From NCBI RefSeq assembly GCF_039545795.1, contig NZ_CP154260.1, positions 2,919,001-2,983,000 of the forward strand: a stretch of DNA of 64,000 bases. Reading direction: 5' to 3'. The position numbers and the translations under genes are program-made. Below the pieces are notes generated by a model. It was not told where the DNA came from, searched no databases, and was given only the letters and a program-made list of their open reading frames with translations. The stretch is from Chitinophaga niabensis (GTDB lineage: Bacteria; Bacteroidota; Bacteroidia; Chitinophagales; Chitinophagaceae). Shown piece after piece: positions 35,271 through 44,426 of the stretch (position 1 is its first letter; every line of letters begins with the position of its first letter).

Positions 35271-37134
35271 CTTTCTTCAGTTCTACATAGAAATTATCCT
35301 TATCCACTTTAAAGCTCTTCTCTTTCAGGTATTTAGTGGTGATGGATTTCCAGTCGTTTTCAGGATAGAGGAATACATACATCTCATTATCCAGCATCAC
35401 CTTCACCGGCATCTTAAATCCGGGAACGGTGTTATTCCATTTATAATGCAATTCGTTACCCTCCATGTAATAGGCCAGTTCGGGCACTTTGATGGTCCTT
35501 AAGTATTGATCAAAGAAAGCCCTGAGGTCCATGTTGGCCTTTTTACTGATATAGGTTTCTATCTCCTGCGTGGTAACGGTTTTACAGGCAAAATCTTTCT
35601 GGATGCCGCGCAGTATGTCAAAGAACAGTGTATCATTATTCAGCACACTCCGCAGGGTATGGATCACCCGGCAACCTTTGGAATACACATCATAGAGGTT
35701 GTAAAAAACATGGTTCACATCATACTCTCCGATCATGGGTTCCTTATTATCTGCCTTTTCCCGTTCCAGCGCTTTTAATGCTGCCTCATATCCATCCTTG
35801 TACTCTACCATCATTTTCTCTGCATAGGTAGCAAAACCTTCATGCAGCCAGAAATCTGCAAAGTCTTTCATGGACACATTGTTCCCCCACCATTCATGCG
35901 CAACCTCATGCCACATCAGTCTCATCAGTTCTGTGGTATCTCCATAAAAGCCACCCAGGGCCACAGCACTCTGGTGCTCCATGGCATGTAGGGTTTCTAT
36001 CAGTTTAAAACCATCCCGTTTAAATGGATAGGGGCCAAAATGTTTCTCAAATTGCTCCAGCATTGGTTTCACTTTTGTGGAGAGCCAGCGTGCCCTTTCC
36101 AGGTGAGTGGGCAGGCAATAATAATCCAGTGTGAGATCACCATAGGTGTCTGAGAAATGAGCATAGTCCCCGATATTGAAGGTGACGTTGTAATTATTAA
36201 TGGGATAGCTCACGAACCATTCTGTTAAGGTCCTGTTGCCAGGGAGGTTTACCTTATTCCGTAATCTGCCATTAGAGATGTTCTGCACATCATCCGGTAC
36301 GATCACACTGATCAGTGTGCTATCTGATTCATCGGAGAGATGATCTTTATTCGGCCACCAGAGGCTGGCGCCGGAGCCCTGCATCACTACCTGCGCGAAG
36401 GTTTTTCCGCTTGTATCCTTACGCCACAGCACACCACCATTCATACCAACCGTCATATCCGGCTCCTGTGGCTGGCCATGATAATACACCCTGAATTCGT
36501 CTTTGCTGCCCTTTGGAATAAGTGCTGGGAACTGTACAAATACCGCATCAAATTCCCTCGTATACTTTAAGGACTGGCCTTTGTATATAATACTGTCAAT
36601 GGGCATGTTCTCATATAGGTCTACCTGTAATTCCCGGAAAGGGCTGACCGTATTGAAACGTATGAGGGTATTCCCCTGGAGCGTATGCGTGGCAGGAAAC
36701 ACTTCTACCGTAAGGTGATAATAGATAACATCGTAACAGGACCTCAGCGGGCTCAGCTTACCCCGTAAAGTATCTGCCCGGGTAAAACCGTTCTTCCGGT
36801 TGGGTATTCTTTTGGCTTTCGGAAAATTTGGCATATCCCATATTTTCAGGCAATCATAATCTCCTCCTCCCTGGTGAACGATCATTTTACTTTTAGTGAA
36901 CTCCACGATCGCTTCTGGTTTCACTACATCGATCCTGTATTTATTTCCGCCGAGGGGGAACATGGTAAGAAAATTCTTCCCGTTCTCGGAAAAGCGCAGG
37001 GAATCATTTTCTTCCTTCACGGCAAAAATGCGGATGGGGTTTAAATTAAATTGATACGTACCCGCAAAGCTGCTTTGTTGGGCTTTTGCAAATTGCGCCA
37101 GCAATAAAAAGAGGATCATCATCCGAATATTCAT
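35257..37134 (-). CDS. M1 family aminopeptidase-like metallopeptidase, exported
   Basis: 625-residue protein with a signal peptide (start at 37134, MNIRMMILFLLLAQFAKAQQ). The N-terminal part is a non-catalytic beta domain (residues 20-150), followed by the M1 saddle domain and then the catalytic domain. The gating motif is HAMEHQ (in place of the usual GAMEN). The zinc motif HEVAHEWWGNN starts at about residue 408, with the third ligand Glu in WLHEGFATYAE 18 residues further. The C-terminal end (residues 520-625) is shorter than in classical aminopeptidase N. It probably trims peptides in the periplasm or outside. The longer frame to 37161 gives no better signal. Confidence 0.9.
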   Translation of the reverse strand: MNIRMMILFLLLAQFAKAQQSSFAGTYQFNLNPIRIFAVKEENDSLRFSENGKNFLTMFPLGGNKYRIDVVKPEAIVEFTKSKMIVHQGGGDYDCLKIWDMPNFPKAKRIPNRKNGFTRADTLRGKLSPLRSCYDVIYYHLTVEVFPATHTLQGNTLIRFNTVSPFRELQVDLYENMPIDSIIYKGQSLKYTREFDAVFVQFPALIPKGSKDEFRVYYHGQPQEPDMTVGMNGGVLWRKDTSGKTFAQVVMQGSGASLWWPNKDHLSDESDSTLISVIVPDDVQNISNGRLRNKVNLPGNRTLTEWFVSYPINNYNVTFNIGDYAHFSDTYGDLTLDYYCLPTHLERARWLSTKVKPMLEQFEKHFGPYPFKRDGFKLIETLHAMEHQSAVALGGFYGDTTELMRLMWHEVAHEWWGNNVSMKDFADFWLHEGFATYAEKMMVEYKDGYEAALKALEREKADNKEPMIGEYDVNHVFYNLYDVYSKGCRVIHTLRSVLNNDTLFFDILRGIQKDFACKTVTTQEIETYISKKANMDLRAFFDQYLRTIKVPELAYYMEGNELHYKWNNTVPGFKMPVKVMLDNEMYVFLYPENDWKSITTKYLKEKSFKVDKDNFYVELKKEKAR

Positions 37135-37185
37135 ATGGTTCCAGTTTAGACTGCAAACCAATGAAAAAGCCCGACTGTGGCCTAT

Positions 37186-38295
37186 TCAATTCCGGATTTG
37201 AATAGTATTTTGCATGAAATCGCGGGGAGTTTGCCCGGTTACGGCCTTAAATGCCCGTTGAAAAGTTGGCTGGGAATTGAACCCGCAATCATAGGCGATA
37301 CCGGCAATGGTCATCTTCCGGTTCGCAGGGTCCAGGATCATTTGTTTAACTGCTTCCACCCGCCAGGTGTTAACATATTCCGAAAACCCCTTTTGTAATC
37401 CCTGGTTCAAGACCGCGGATAATGTTTTGGGATGCACACCGATATGTGCTGCCAGGCTGGCAGTGGTTAACTCAGGGTCTAAGTATAATTTGTCTTTTTC
37501 CATGGCCTGCTGTAAGGCGCTTATACAGCTGTCCACTTCAGCGGCCGGCAGGTTGTCAAAATAAGACTGGGTTTTCTTTTGCTGGATGATATAAATAACC
37601 CGGGTGCGATGGTAACTGGTGTATCCTATCCAATAAATAAAGACCACCAGGGAAATCTCTATCACATAATACTTTTCTGCGCCTATATTCATAAAGAAGG
37701 GAAGCCCCACCGTACAGATCCAGAGTAAAGCAAATACACCCATCACCGTCAGCAGGAGTTTCAGCCAGCGGGTGACCATTTTTTCTTCTTCCTGCATCCT
37801 GGTCAGTAAGCGGAACTCCCGGAGGGCCATGATATAAAAGACCGTAAAAACGATCACGCTCAGTGGTTCCAGGATGGTGCCATACCAGGCATCCAGTAAA
37901 AAGGGATCAAGAATAACCTGCTTACCATTCACATGCAGGATCCAGATCACTAATAAAGATGCCCGGATCGTAAAAGCCGCCCACACGAATATATAATACC
38001 GCCAGGCATTGCGGATGGGAACAGCTGTGCGAAAAGAACGCACGTAGAGATAAAAGGATGCCCCTAATCCAAAGATCAATACAAAAGGGAACAGGTTAAA
38101 GAGGTACATGAACCTGAAAAGTTCCGAACTCCAGTTCAGTGTTTCAAAACCATTATAACTCAATATGAGTATGAAGAAAGCAAGCGAACGCTTCTGCAGT
38201 TTATTATCACCGGGAGAAAAATAAAGGTACAGGCCGAAGAAAAGAGCCTGTAGCGCACCCAATAACACGATCAGTGAAAAAACATCCAGTTTCAT
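37186..38295 (-). CDS. AraC-type regulator with N-terminal membrane domain
   Basis: 369-residue protein with seven or so hydrophobic segments in residues 1-235 (for example LIVLLGALQALFFGLYLYF, YIFVWAAFTIRASLLVIWIL, VFALLWICTVGLPFF) followed by a cytoplasmic AraC DNA-binding domain (about residues 270-366). Its two helix-turn-helix parts are TTASLAAHIGVHPKTLSAVLN and TIAGIAYDCGFNSQPTFQRAFKAVTGQTPRDF. It probably senses a membrane or external signal directly. It is divergent from the GH16 gene with 41 bases between the start codons and overlapping promoters, so control of GH16 is a reasonable guess. Confidence 0.88.
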   Translation of the reverse strand: MKLDVFSLIVLLGALQALFFGLYLYFSPGDNKLQKRSLAFFILILSYNGFETLNWSSELFRFMYLFNLFPFVLIFGLGASFYLYVRSFRTAVPIRNAWRYYIFVWAAFTIRASLLVIWILHVNGKQVILDPFLLDAWYGTILEPLSVIVFTVFYIMALREFRLLTRMQEEEKMVTRWLKLLLTVMGVFALLWICTVGLPFFMNIGAEKYYVIEISLVVFIYWIGYTSYHRTRVIYIIQQKKTQSYFDNLPAAEVDSCISALQQAMEKDKLYLDPELTTASLAAHIGVHPKTLSAVLNQGLQKGFSEYVNTWRVEAVKQMILDPANRKMTIAGIAYDCGFNSQPTFQRAFKAVTGQTPRDFMQNTIQIRN

Positions 38296-38301
38296 ACCAC
38301 T

Positions 38302-38317
38302 TAAAGATATAAATTTG
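38302..38317. promoter_or_regulatory. Back-to-back promoters of the AraC-like and GH16 genes
   Basis: Minus-strand TATCTTTA (38309-38302) and plus-strand TAAATTTG (38310-38317) abut each other. Each -33 region would lie inside the other transcript, so the two promoters should exclude one another. The AraC ATG is 6 bases past its element. Confidence 0.4.
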
Positions 38318-38336
38318 AAAGAACACTTTATTATCT

Positions 38337-39149
38337 ATGAAACATATCATCATCATTTTAACAGCACTCGTTACTTCTTCCTTTATACCGGCGAAGGATA
38401 ATTATAAACTCGTATGGGCAGACGAATTCAATAAGGATGGCGCGCCCGATCCTGCAAAATGGGATTATGAATACGGTTTTGTACGTAACCAGGAACCGCA
38501 ATGGTACCAGCCGGAAAATGCCAGCTGTAAAGACGGCTTCCTGATCATTGAAGCTAAAAAGGAAAGAAAAAAGAACACCAGCTACGATTCCACCAGCAAA
38601 CATTGGCAACGGAACCGGGAATATGCAGAATATACCTCTGCCTGCCTGATCACAAAAGGGAAATTTGATTTCAAATATGGCAAGGTGACCATGCGGGCAA
38701 AGATAGATATCCGCAAAGGCATGTGGCCCGCCTTCTGGATGCTGGGCAATAAAAAAGGTGCCACCCGCTGGCCTGCCTGCGGTGAAGTAGATATCATGGA
38801 ATACTACCGTGGCAACCTGCTGGCCAATGCCTGCTGGGAAGGAGAAAAGTCATCCGCCTGGGACGAAGCAAAATGGCCTGTGGCAGATATGGGTGGTGCC
38901 GCCTGGGCAGAAAAGTTCCATGAATGGCAGCTGATATGGGATGAGCAGAAAATGGTGATCTCTGTAGACGGTAAAGAACTGAACCAGGTGGATATGAGCA
39001 AAACCATCAATGTACATCGTGGAGATAATCCCTTTAAGGAGAATTTCTTTTTACTGCTCAACTTCGCATTAGGACAGGCAGGCGAAGAAATACCTGCTGA
39101 AAACATTCCGGCTAAGTTCATTGTTGATTACGTTAGAGTTTACCAGTAA
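38337..39149 (+). CDS. Family 16 glycoside hydrolase, exported
   Basis: 270-residue protein: signal MKHIIIILTALVTSSFIPA, then a GH16 beta-jelly-roll. The catalytic motif GEVDIMEYY places the nucleophile at E150, with D152 and the acid/base E155. Aromatic residues that line the cleft are frequent (WADEFN, EPQWYQPENA, MWPAFWMLGNK). Kin with this pattern are laminarinases and related endo-beta-1,3- or 1,4-glucanases; activity on fungal or algal glucan is likely but not proven. No carbohydrate-binding module is attached. It is 13 bases before the pirin gene. Confidence 0.9.
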   Translation: MKHIIIILTALVTSSFIPAKDNYKLVWADEFNKDGAPDPAKWDYEYGFVRNQEPQWYQPENASCKDGFLIIEAKKERKKNTSYDSTSKHWQRNREYAEYTSACLITKGKFDFKYGKVTMRAKIDIRKGMWPAFWMLGNKKGATRWPACGEVDIMEYYRGNLLANACWEGEKSSAWDEAKWPVADMGGAAWAEKFHEWQLIWDEQKMVISVDGKELNQVDMSKTINVHRGDNPFKENFFLLLNFALGQAGEEIPAENIPAKFIVDYVRVYQ

Positions 39150-39162
39150 ATAGATAAAGCAT

Positions 39163-40020
39163 ATGAAAAAAGCGATCCTGCACGTATTATTGGGCCGGGA
39201 GAAAAAGATCACCGAAGAAGAAACAGTGATACAGCCTTTGCCGCATAAAGATTTCAGATTTGCCAACCCCTTTATTGTGATCCATCACATTGGCCCGGAA
39301 GTGATAAAACCCGGATCGGAATTGCGTATTCACCCACATCCGCATCGCGGGTTCTCCCCTGTTACTTTTTCCATACAGGGAGAAGGTTATCATATGGATA
39401 ATGCCGGCCATTCCGGTACTATCTCCGCAGGTGGCATTCAGTGGATGTTTGCAGGAAAAGGATTGCTGCACAGCGAAGGGCCTACCAAAGCGATCTTGGA
39501 AAAAGGCGGTACACAGGAATGGATCCAGATCTGGGTGAATGTACCCAAAGCTAATAAGTGGGATGATCCTTATTACCAATCTGCTGTAAAAGATCAGTTG
39601 CCCGTAGTGCTGGAACAGGAAGGTGTGCAGTTAAGGCTGGCCAGTGGGGAATATGAAGGCAAAAAGAGCCCCATGAAAAGCTTCACGCCTGTTATTGCTA
39701 TCATTGGTACCATTCAAAAAGGTAAAACGGTGAAGATAGATGCAACACCAGGTTACCAGGCATTACTATATGTTTCAAAAGGCAGTATCTCCGCTAATGA
39801 TAGAGATGCCGTTCCCTTCCATAACCTGATCGTTTTTGAAAAAGAAAATGATGAGATCGTTATCACCGCGCTGGAGGATGCAGCCATCCTCTTCCTCTCC
39901 GCAGAACCGATCGATGAACCCGTAGCTGCCAAGGATAATTTTGTGATGAATACGGCGGAAGAAGTGGAACAGGCCATCTCCGATTACAAAAATGGCCTGT
40001 TCGGAACACTGCAATACTAA
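39163..40020 (+). CDS. Pirin family protein
   Basis: 285-residue bicupin. The N-terminal cupin contains the metal-binding set typical of pirin: HPHPHRGFSPVTF (about residues 57-69) and HSEGP (about 104). IQIWVNVPKANKWDDPYYQ marks the link to the second cupin, which has no obvious metal site. Pirin-like proteins include quercetin 2,3-dioxygenases and regulators of redox signalling; which applies here is unknown. It closely follows the GH16 gene (13 bases) and converges on the DUF2911 gene, with which its stop overlaps by 4 bases. Confidence 0.9.
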   Translation: MKKAILHVLLGREKKITEEETVIQPLPHKDFRFANPFIVIHHIGPEVIKPGSELRIHPHPHRGFSPVTFSIQGEGYHMDNAGHSGTISAGGIQWMFAGKGLLHSEGPTKAILEKGGTQEWIQIWVNVPKANKWDDPYYQSAVKDQLPVVLEQEGVQLRLASGEYEGKKSPMKSFTPVIAIIGTIQKGKTVKIDATPGYQALLYVSKGSISANDRDAVPFHNLIVFEKENDEIVITALEDAAILFLSAEPIDEPVAAKDNFVMNTAEEVEQAISDYKNGLFGTLQY

Positions 40021-41126
40021 TTAATATCTTTTCCCTCTTTCAACTTCGCAATGTGCTGTTGCAGCTGCTTTTTGGCGTCCGCGCCGGGAGCTGCTGCCAG
40101 TGCCTGCGTTGCAAATTTGAGGGCATTTTTATAATCCCCTGCACCGGAATAACCACGTGTTAACCCCATCAGTGTAGTATACTCATTAGGATGATGATCA
40201 TGGTTCATCTTAAAGATCTCCAGTGCTTCTTTGCTTTTTTTCTGTGCCAGTAACTGACGGCCATACTGGTGTATATCATTCACACTGCCGAAAGGCAACG
40301 CCTTCTTCATGATCTCCGCAGCTTTAGCCTCCTGACCCAGTTTGGAAAGCACCTGCGCTTTGGTGCTCCATGCGCCGAAGCTTTTTTCTCCGCCAAAATT
40401 AGGTCCTGTTGCTGTATCTGTCCAGAGCAGCGCTTCATTGAGGTTGGTGTTGTGTTCTATACAGTACATTGCGGCATGATTCCAGCTCTCCCACATAAAA
40501 CCTTTTTCAGAACGTAATTCCTTGCGGATGGAAGCCAGTTGTTCTTCCACTACATTCACTTCTACCTTGAAAGGGATCATCAGTTTTTCCCATTCCAGGC
40601 CAATGGTGGCGGAGTTATCCGTTTCATTCAAAAACTCATACTTCAGCCATTCTACACTCGTATCTAATGCTACGGGTTTCACTTTTACCCGCAGGGCATC
40701 TTCCTTTTCGTCATAAAAATAATGCCCCCAGGAGCTGGAGTTTTTAGAAAAGATAAGGGTAGACTCTTCAGGGCCATAAGCAATAAAGAAACCATACTTT
40801 CCTTTAGCCAGGGGCTGTCCCTCGATCTTTACATCGCTGCTGAATTCAATGGTGGTGTTTTCATTAGCACCGGCACGCCAGGGAGCAGATTTGCTGCTAC
40901 CGAAACCGGGGTTCTCAAATCCAACATGAACAAGTTGTCCCCAGACCTTACCCTCCCGGCCTTTCACACCGGGCCTGTCGTAATGAATGGTTACTTCTGT
41001 GAGACCGATCCGCTCTGAAACAGCGGCTTTTTTGTTACCTCCCTGGTGAGGGATGTTTAATAAGGATTGTGCAAATAAGGATGTTACGCACCACGTTAGG
41101 CAAATGGTGAAGGTTAATGTTTTCAT
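40017..41126 (-). CDS. DUF2911 protein with C-terminal TPR-like repeats, exported
   Basis: 369-residue protein with a signal peptide (start at 41126: MKTLTFTICLTWCVTSLFAQ). Residues 25-200 are the DUF2911 domain: VTIHYDRPGVKGREGKVWG, VGFENPGFGSSKSAPWRAGANENTTIEFS, and GKYGFFIAYGPEESTLIFSKN. The C-terminal half has helical repeats (EAKAAEIMKKALPF, ALKFATQALAAAPGADAKKQ) that look like TPR units. Function unknown; widespread in Bacteroidota and probably periplasmic. Confidence 0.88.
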   Translation of the reverse strand: MKTLTFTICLTWCVTSLFAQSLLNIPHQGGNKKAAVSERIGLTEVTIHYDRPGVKGREGKVWGQLVHVGFENPGFGSSKSAPWRAGANENTTIEFSSDVKIEGQPLAKGKYGFFIAYGPEESTLIFSKNSSSWGHYFYDEKEDALRVKVKPVALDTSVEWLKYEFLNETDNSATIGLEWEKLMIPFKVEVNVVEEQLASIRKELRSEKGFMWESWNHAAMYCIEHNTNLNEALLWTDTATGPNFGGEKSFGAWSTKAQVLSKLGQEAKAAEIMKKALPFGSVNDIHQYGRQLLAQKKSKEALEIFKMNHDHHPNEYTTLMGLTRGYSGAGDYKNALKFATQALAAAPGADAKKQLQQHIAKLKEGKDIN

Positions 41127-41258
41127 AAGCAATAAGATTTTGTACCTGTAATCTAAACTGCCTGCATGAGCATTTCTGCTAAAATGTGATCAGGGGTTAG
41201 CATTTCTGGATGAAAGGAATGCTAAAATTGTCCTATATTTCGCCATATTAAGGAAAAT

Positions 41259-42239
41259 ATGAACATACAATTGTTTGAAAAACTTTCAGGAGAAGGCCTT
41301 GTTTCCCCTGAATCACTCCAAAAAGTAAAAGCTGCGGAAAGCAAAAAGCTCTTTTCCCTGCATTGGGAATTAAAGACCATCCTCTACCTGGGCGTATTGT
41401 TACTCAGCGGCGGGCTGGGCATCCTGATCTACAAGAATATCGATACCATCGGGCACCAGGCTATTTTGTTTACCATTGCCGCCCTTTGCCTGGGATGTTT
41501 TTATTACGCACAACGCCATAAACCGCGTTTTTCCTGGCACAAGGTACTTTCACCTAACAGTCTTTTCGATTACAGTGTATTACTGGGCTGTTTGCTGTTC
41601 GTGACCTTCATCTCCTATATGCAGGCGCAATACAATGTTTTTGGCACACGTTATGGCCTGGCCGCTTTTTTCCCGATGGTGCTCTTATCGTTCAGTGCTT
41701 ATTACTTTGATCATATCGGCGTACTCAGTTTAGCGATCACCAACTTTGCTGCCTGGCTGGGTGTTTCTATCACGCCCTATCATATCTTCTCACAAAATGA
41801 TTTCACGAGCGACAGGCTGATCTATACCGGTTTGTTTTTAGGCGTGTTCCTGATTGCAGCAGGTTTATTCAGTACAAGAAAGAACATCAAGCAACACTTC
41901 TCGTTCACTTATCACAACTTCGGTACGCATATTTTATTCATCTCCCTGATCTCTGCAATGGTGGTGTTTGAGCATATGTACCTGCTCTGGTTCCTGATAC
42001 TTACCGGTGTTGCTTTTGCTATTTATACCATGGCATTAAAGAACCGTTCCTTTTACTTTTTACTGATCACCATTCTCTATGCTTATGTGGGGCTTACCTA
42101 TGTAGTATTGCGTTCCTTATTCATCCAGGACCTGGATACCATTGCGCTGGCACTGTTCTACCTCGTTGGCTCCGGCATTGGTTTAGTGGTACTCCTTGTT
42201 CACCTCAACAAAAAAGTAAAACAGCATGATAGCTTATAA
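41259..42239 (+). CDS. DUF2157-like membrane protein
   Basis: 326-residue membrane protein. A cytoplasmic-like N-terminal stretch (EKLSGEGLVSPESLQKVKAAESKKLFS) precedes about ten hydrophobic segments, the pattern of DUF2157 proteins, whose function is unknown. It starts the tandem with the next gene and overlaps it by 14 bases (42226-42239), suggesting translational coupling and a complex. A -7-like element TATATTTC (41234-41241) lies 18 bases upstream. Confidence 0.75.
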   Translation: MNIQLFEKLSGEGLVSPESLQKVKAAESKKLFSLHWELKTILYLGVLLLSGGLGILIYKNIDTIGHQAILFTIAALCLGCFYYAQRHKPRFSWHKVLSPNSLFDYSVLLGCLLFVTFISYMQAQYNVFGTRYGLAAFFPMVLLSFSAYYFDHIGVLSLAITNFAAWLGVSITPYHIFSQNDFTSDRLIYTGLFLGVFLIAAGLFSTRKNIKQHFSFTYHNFGTHILFISLISAMVVFEHMYLLWFLILTGVAFAIYTMALKNRSFYFLLITILYAYVGLTYVVLRSLFIQDLDTIALALFYLVGSGIGLVVLLVHLNKKVKQHDSL

Positions 42240-43392
42240 AAAGATTGACCTCGAAAACAGCTGGATCCGGCAGGATGCAAAAGAAGCCTGTTTAAAAGCG
42301 TGTATTACGAAGGAAGAGCTGCAGCAAATAAAAGCACAATATCCTACAGGATTATATACGCCTAATATCTTTATCCGTATCGGGTTATTCCTGGCCACGG
42401 CCGTGATAGGTGTTTTTTCATTCGGTTTGCTGCTGCTGTTCATGGCCAGTGCCCTGAATGAAGAAACATTCGGCGGCATTGCTATCTTTTTTGCGCTGGT
42501 AGCTTATGGCTGCCTGGAACTCATTGTAAAAGAGAAAAAACATTTTGGCGCCGGTGTGGATGAAGCGTTAATGTGGATGGCGGGGGCTTTGGTGATCACA
42601 GCTTTTATACTGCTTGGCCAATGGGATGGTGATCAGCCCATCTATTACATTATTGTGTGCCTGCTGGCTGGTTACTTCGCCCTGCGTTTCCTGGATAGTC
42701 TCATGGCCGTTGTATCTTTTATCGGCCTGCTGGGTACGCTGTTCTGCATCACCTTACAACTGGGCAGTATCGCTAAAATGATCATGCCATTTGTGGTGAT
42801 GATTGCCTCATTGCTGGTATACCTCACGGCAGCACGTTTATCTAAAAAAGAAGGCAACCGCCCTTACTTTAACTGCCTGAACTTAGTATCCATTGCCTCC
42901 CTGCTCAGCTTATACATCGGCGGGAATTACTTTGTAGTAAGAGAAGTGGGTAATGAAATGTTCGGCATGCACCTGGCGCCGGAAGACAGCATTCCCGGAG
43001 GCTGGCTTTTCTGGATCTTTACCGTTATTATTCCGCTGATCTATATCTTCCTGGGCATCCGTAAAAAAGATGCCATCCTGCTCCGCACAGGACTTGTACT
43101 CGTGGGCGCCATTGTATTCACCATCCGTTACTATCATAGCGTTATGCCTATTGAAGGAGCCATGACCCTCGGAGGCATCCTGATGATCGCACTGGCTTAT
43201 GGGGTGATCCGCTATCTGAAAGAACCTAAATATGGCTTTACCTATGAGGAAGAAGAGACTGATGCAGAGGGCGCCATACAACTGGAATCCCTGGTGATCG
43301 CCCAAACCATGAGCACTACTCCCCAACCGGACGAAAGCTTTAAATTTGGAGGCGGAACAGGTGGCGGAGGGGGTGCTTCTGATAGTTACTGA
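42226..43392 (+). CDS. Polytopic membrane protein with glycine-rich tail, DUF2157-like partner
   Basis: 388-residue membrane protein with about ten hydrophobic segments. The polar start (NSWIRQDAKEACLKACITKEELQQIKAQ) resembles the helical leader of the preceding gene, so the two are probably distant paralogues. The tail is unusual: an acidic segment (EEEETDAEGAIQ) then GGGTGGGGGASDSY, like the flexible Gly-rich tails of TPM-type envelope proteins. Function unknown. It overlaps the upstream gene by 14 bases. An inverted repeat lies right after its stop. Confidence 0.7.
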   Translation: MIAYKKIDLENSWIRQDAKEACLKACITKEELQQIKAQYPTGLYTPNIFIRIGLFLATAVIGVFSFGLLLLFMASALNEETFGGIAIFFALVAYGCLELIVKEKKHFGAGVDEALMWMAGALVITAFILLGQWDGDQPIYYIIVCLLAGYFALRFLDSLMAVVSFIGLLGTLFCITLQLGSIAKMIMPFVVMIASLLVYLTAARLSKKEGNRPYFNCLNLVSIASLLSLYIGGNYFVVREVGNEMFGMHLAPEDSIPGGWLFWIFTVIIPLIYIFLGIRKKDAILLRTGLVLVGAIVFTIRYYHSVMPIEGAMTLGGILMIALAYGVIRYLKEPKYGFTYEEEETDAEGAIQLESLVIAQTMSTTPQPDESFKFGGGTGGGGGASDSY

Positions 43393-43485
43393 AGCTTTAT
43401 CCTTGCTTTATCCTAGCTTCATCCCTGCTATTTGCACAACTTTGAAGCTAGGATGAAGCTAGGATTACACAACCATAAAGCAAAG
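43391..43485. repeat. Inverted repeat built of 11-bp units after the membrane-protein gene
   Basis: atcctagcttcatcc (43410-43424) is the exact reverse complement of ggatgaagctaggat (43451-43465). The right arm holds two 11-bp units GAAGCTAGGAT. The left flank ccttgcttta (43401-43410) also matches taaagcaaag (about 43476-43485) at 9 of 10 bases. It could form a large hairpin right after the stop codon, or be one copy of an interspersed repeat. Beyond it the gap to 43619 shows nothing else. Confidence 0.7.
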
Positions 43486-43619
43486 ATTAATACACTTTTG
43501 CACAATTCTGTCCCCTTTTTACCCCTATCCATCAGTTTAATAATAGATACCCATAAGTAATCCTATATTATTTATACCAGAATAGTACTGAACTTTGTAC
43601 CCGTTAAAACAAACACAAG

Positions 43620-44414
43620 ATGGACTTACAATTAAAAGGAAAAACGGCTTTTATCAGTGGCTCTACGCAAGGGATCGGTTTTGCCATCGCATTACAGTTG
43701 TTAAAAGAAGGGGCCTCCGTAGTCATTAATGGCAGAACGGAAGACCGGGTGAAGGAAGCGGTGGAGAAACTCCAACAGCAGGTACCCGGAGCTACGGTAT
43801 CAGGTGTGGCCGCAGATTTCTCAAAAGCGGCAGACGTCAATAAACTGATCGAAAAGCTGCCGGTGGTAGATATCCTCGTGAACAACGCAGGTATTTTTGA
43901 ACCTAAGCCATTCGAAGAAATAACAGACGAAGAATGGCTCCGTTTCTTTGAAGTGAATGTACTGAGTGGTGTGCGCTTATCCCGCCACTATTTCCAACAT
44001 ATGCTGCAACAGAACTGGGGCAGGATCATCTTCATCTCCAGTGAATCTGCCGTGATGATTCCGGAAGAAATGATCCACTACGGGATGACTAAAACAGCAC
44101 AGCTCTCTATCAGCCGCGGATTGGCAGAACTCACCAAAAACACCAATGTAACCGTGAATACGGTGATGCCCGGCCCTACAAAATCCGAAGGTGTGGTGGA
44201 ATTTATTAAACAGGTGGCGATCAGCAAACAGATCACACCGGAAGAAGCAGAGAAGGATTTCTTCAAAACCATGCGCCCCTCTTCTCTCATTCAGCGCTTT
44301 GCGGATGTATCCGAAATAGCCAACCTCGTAACTTATGTAGCCAGTCCGCTTTCCGCAGCCACCAATGGCGCTGCTTTACGGGCAGACGGAGGATTGGTGA
44401 AATCTATCGTTTAA
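43620..44414 (+). CDS. SDR family oxidoreductase
   Basis: 264-residue short-chain dehydrogenase/reductase. The nucleotide-binding motif is SGSTQGIGFAIA (TGxxxGxG variant, about residues 12-23), NNAG is near residue 88, and the catalytic Ser-Tyr-Lys set appears as SSES followed by YGMTKTAQ (about residues 138-158). The Arg after the first strand (GRTEDR) favours NADP. The substrate cannot be predicted. It is 12 bases upstream of the serine hydrolase and may be co-transcribed. Confidence 0.9.
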   Translation: MDLQLKGKTAFISGSTQGIGFAIALQLLKEGASVVINGRTEDRVKEAVEKLQQQVPGATVSGVAADFSKAADVNKLIEKLPVVDILVNNAGIFEPKPFEEITDEEWLRFFEVNVLSGVRLSRHYFQHMLQQNWGRIIFISSESAVMIPEEMIHYGMTKTAQLSISRGLAELTKNTNVTVNTVMPGPTKSEGVVEFIKQVAISKQITPEEAEKDFFKTMRPSSLIQRFADVSEIANLVTYVASPLSAATNGAALRADGGLVKSIV

Positions 44415-44426
44415 ACCAATATTAAG

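Noticed and set aside
43391..43485. CRISPR-like interpretation of the 11-bp repeats
   Set aside because: Units are too short, inverted and without spacers of regular length; no cas gene in the window.
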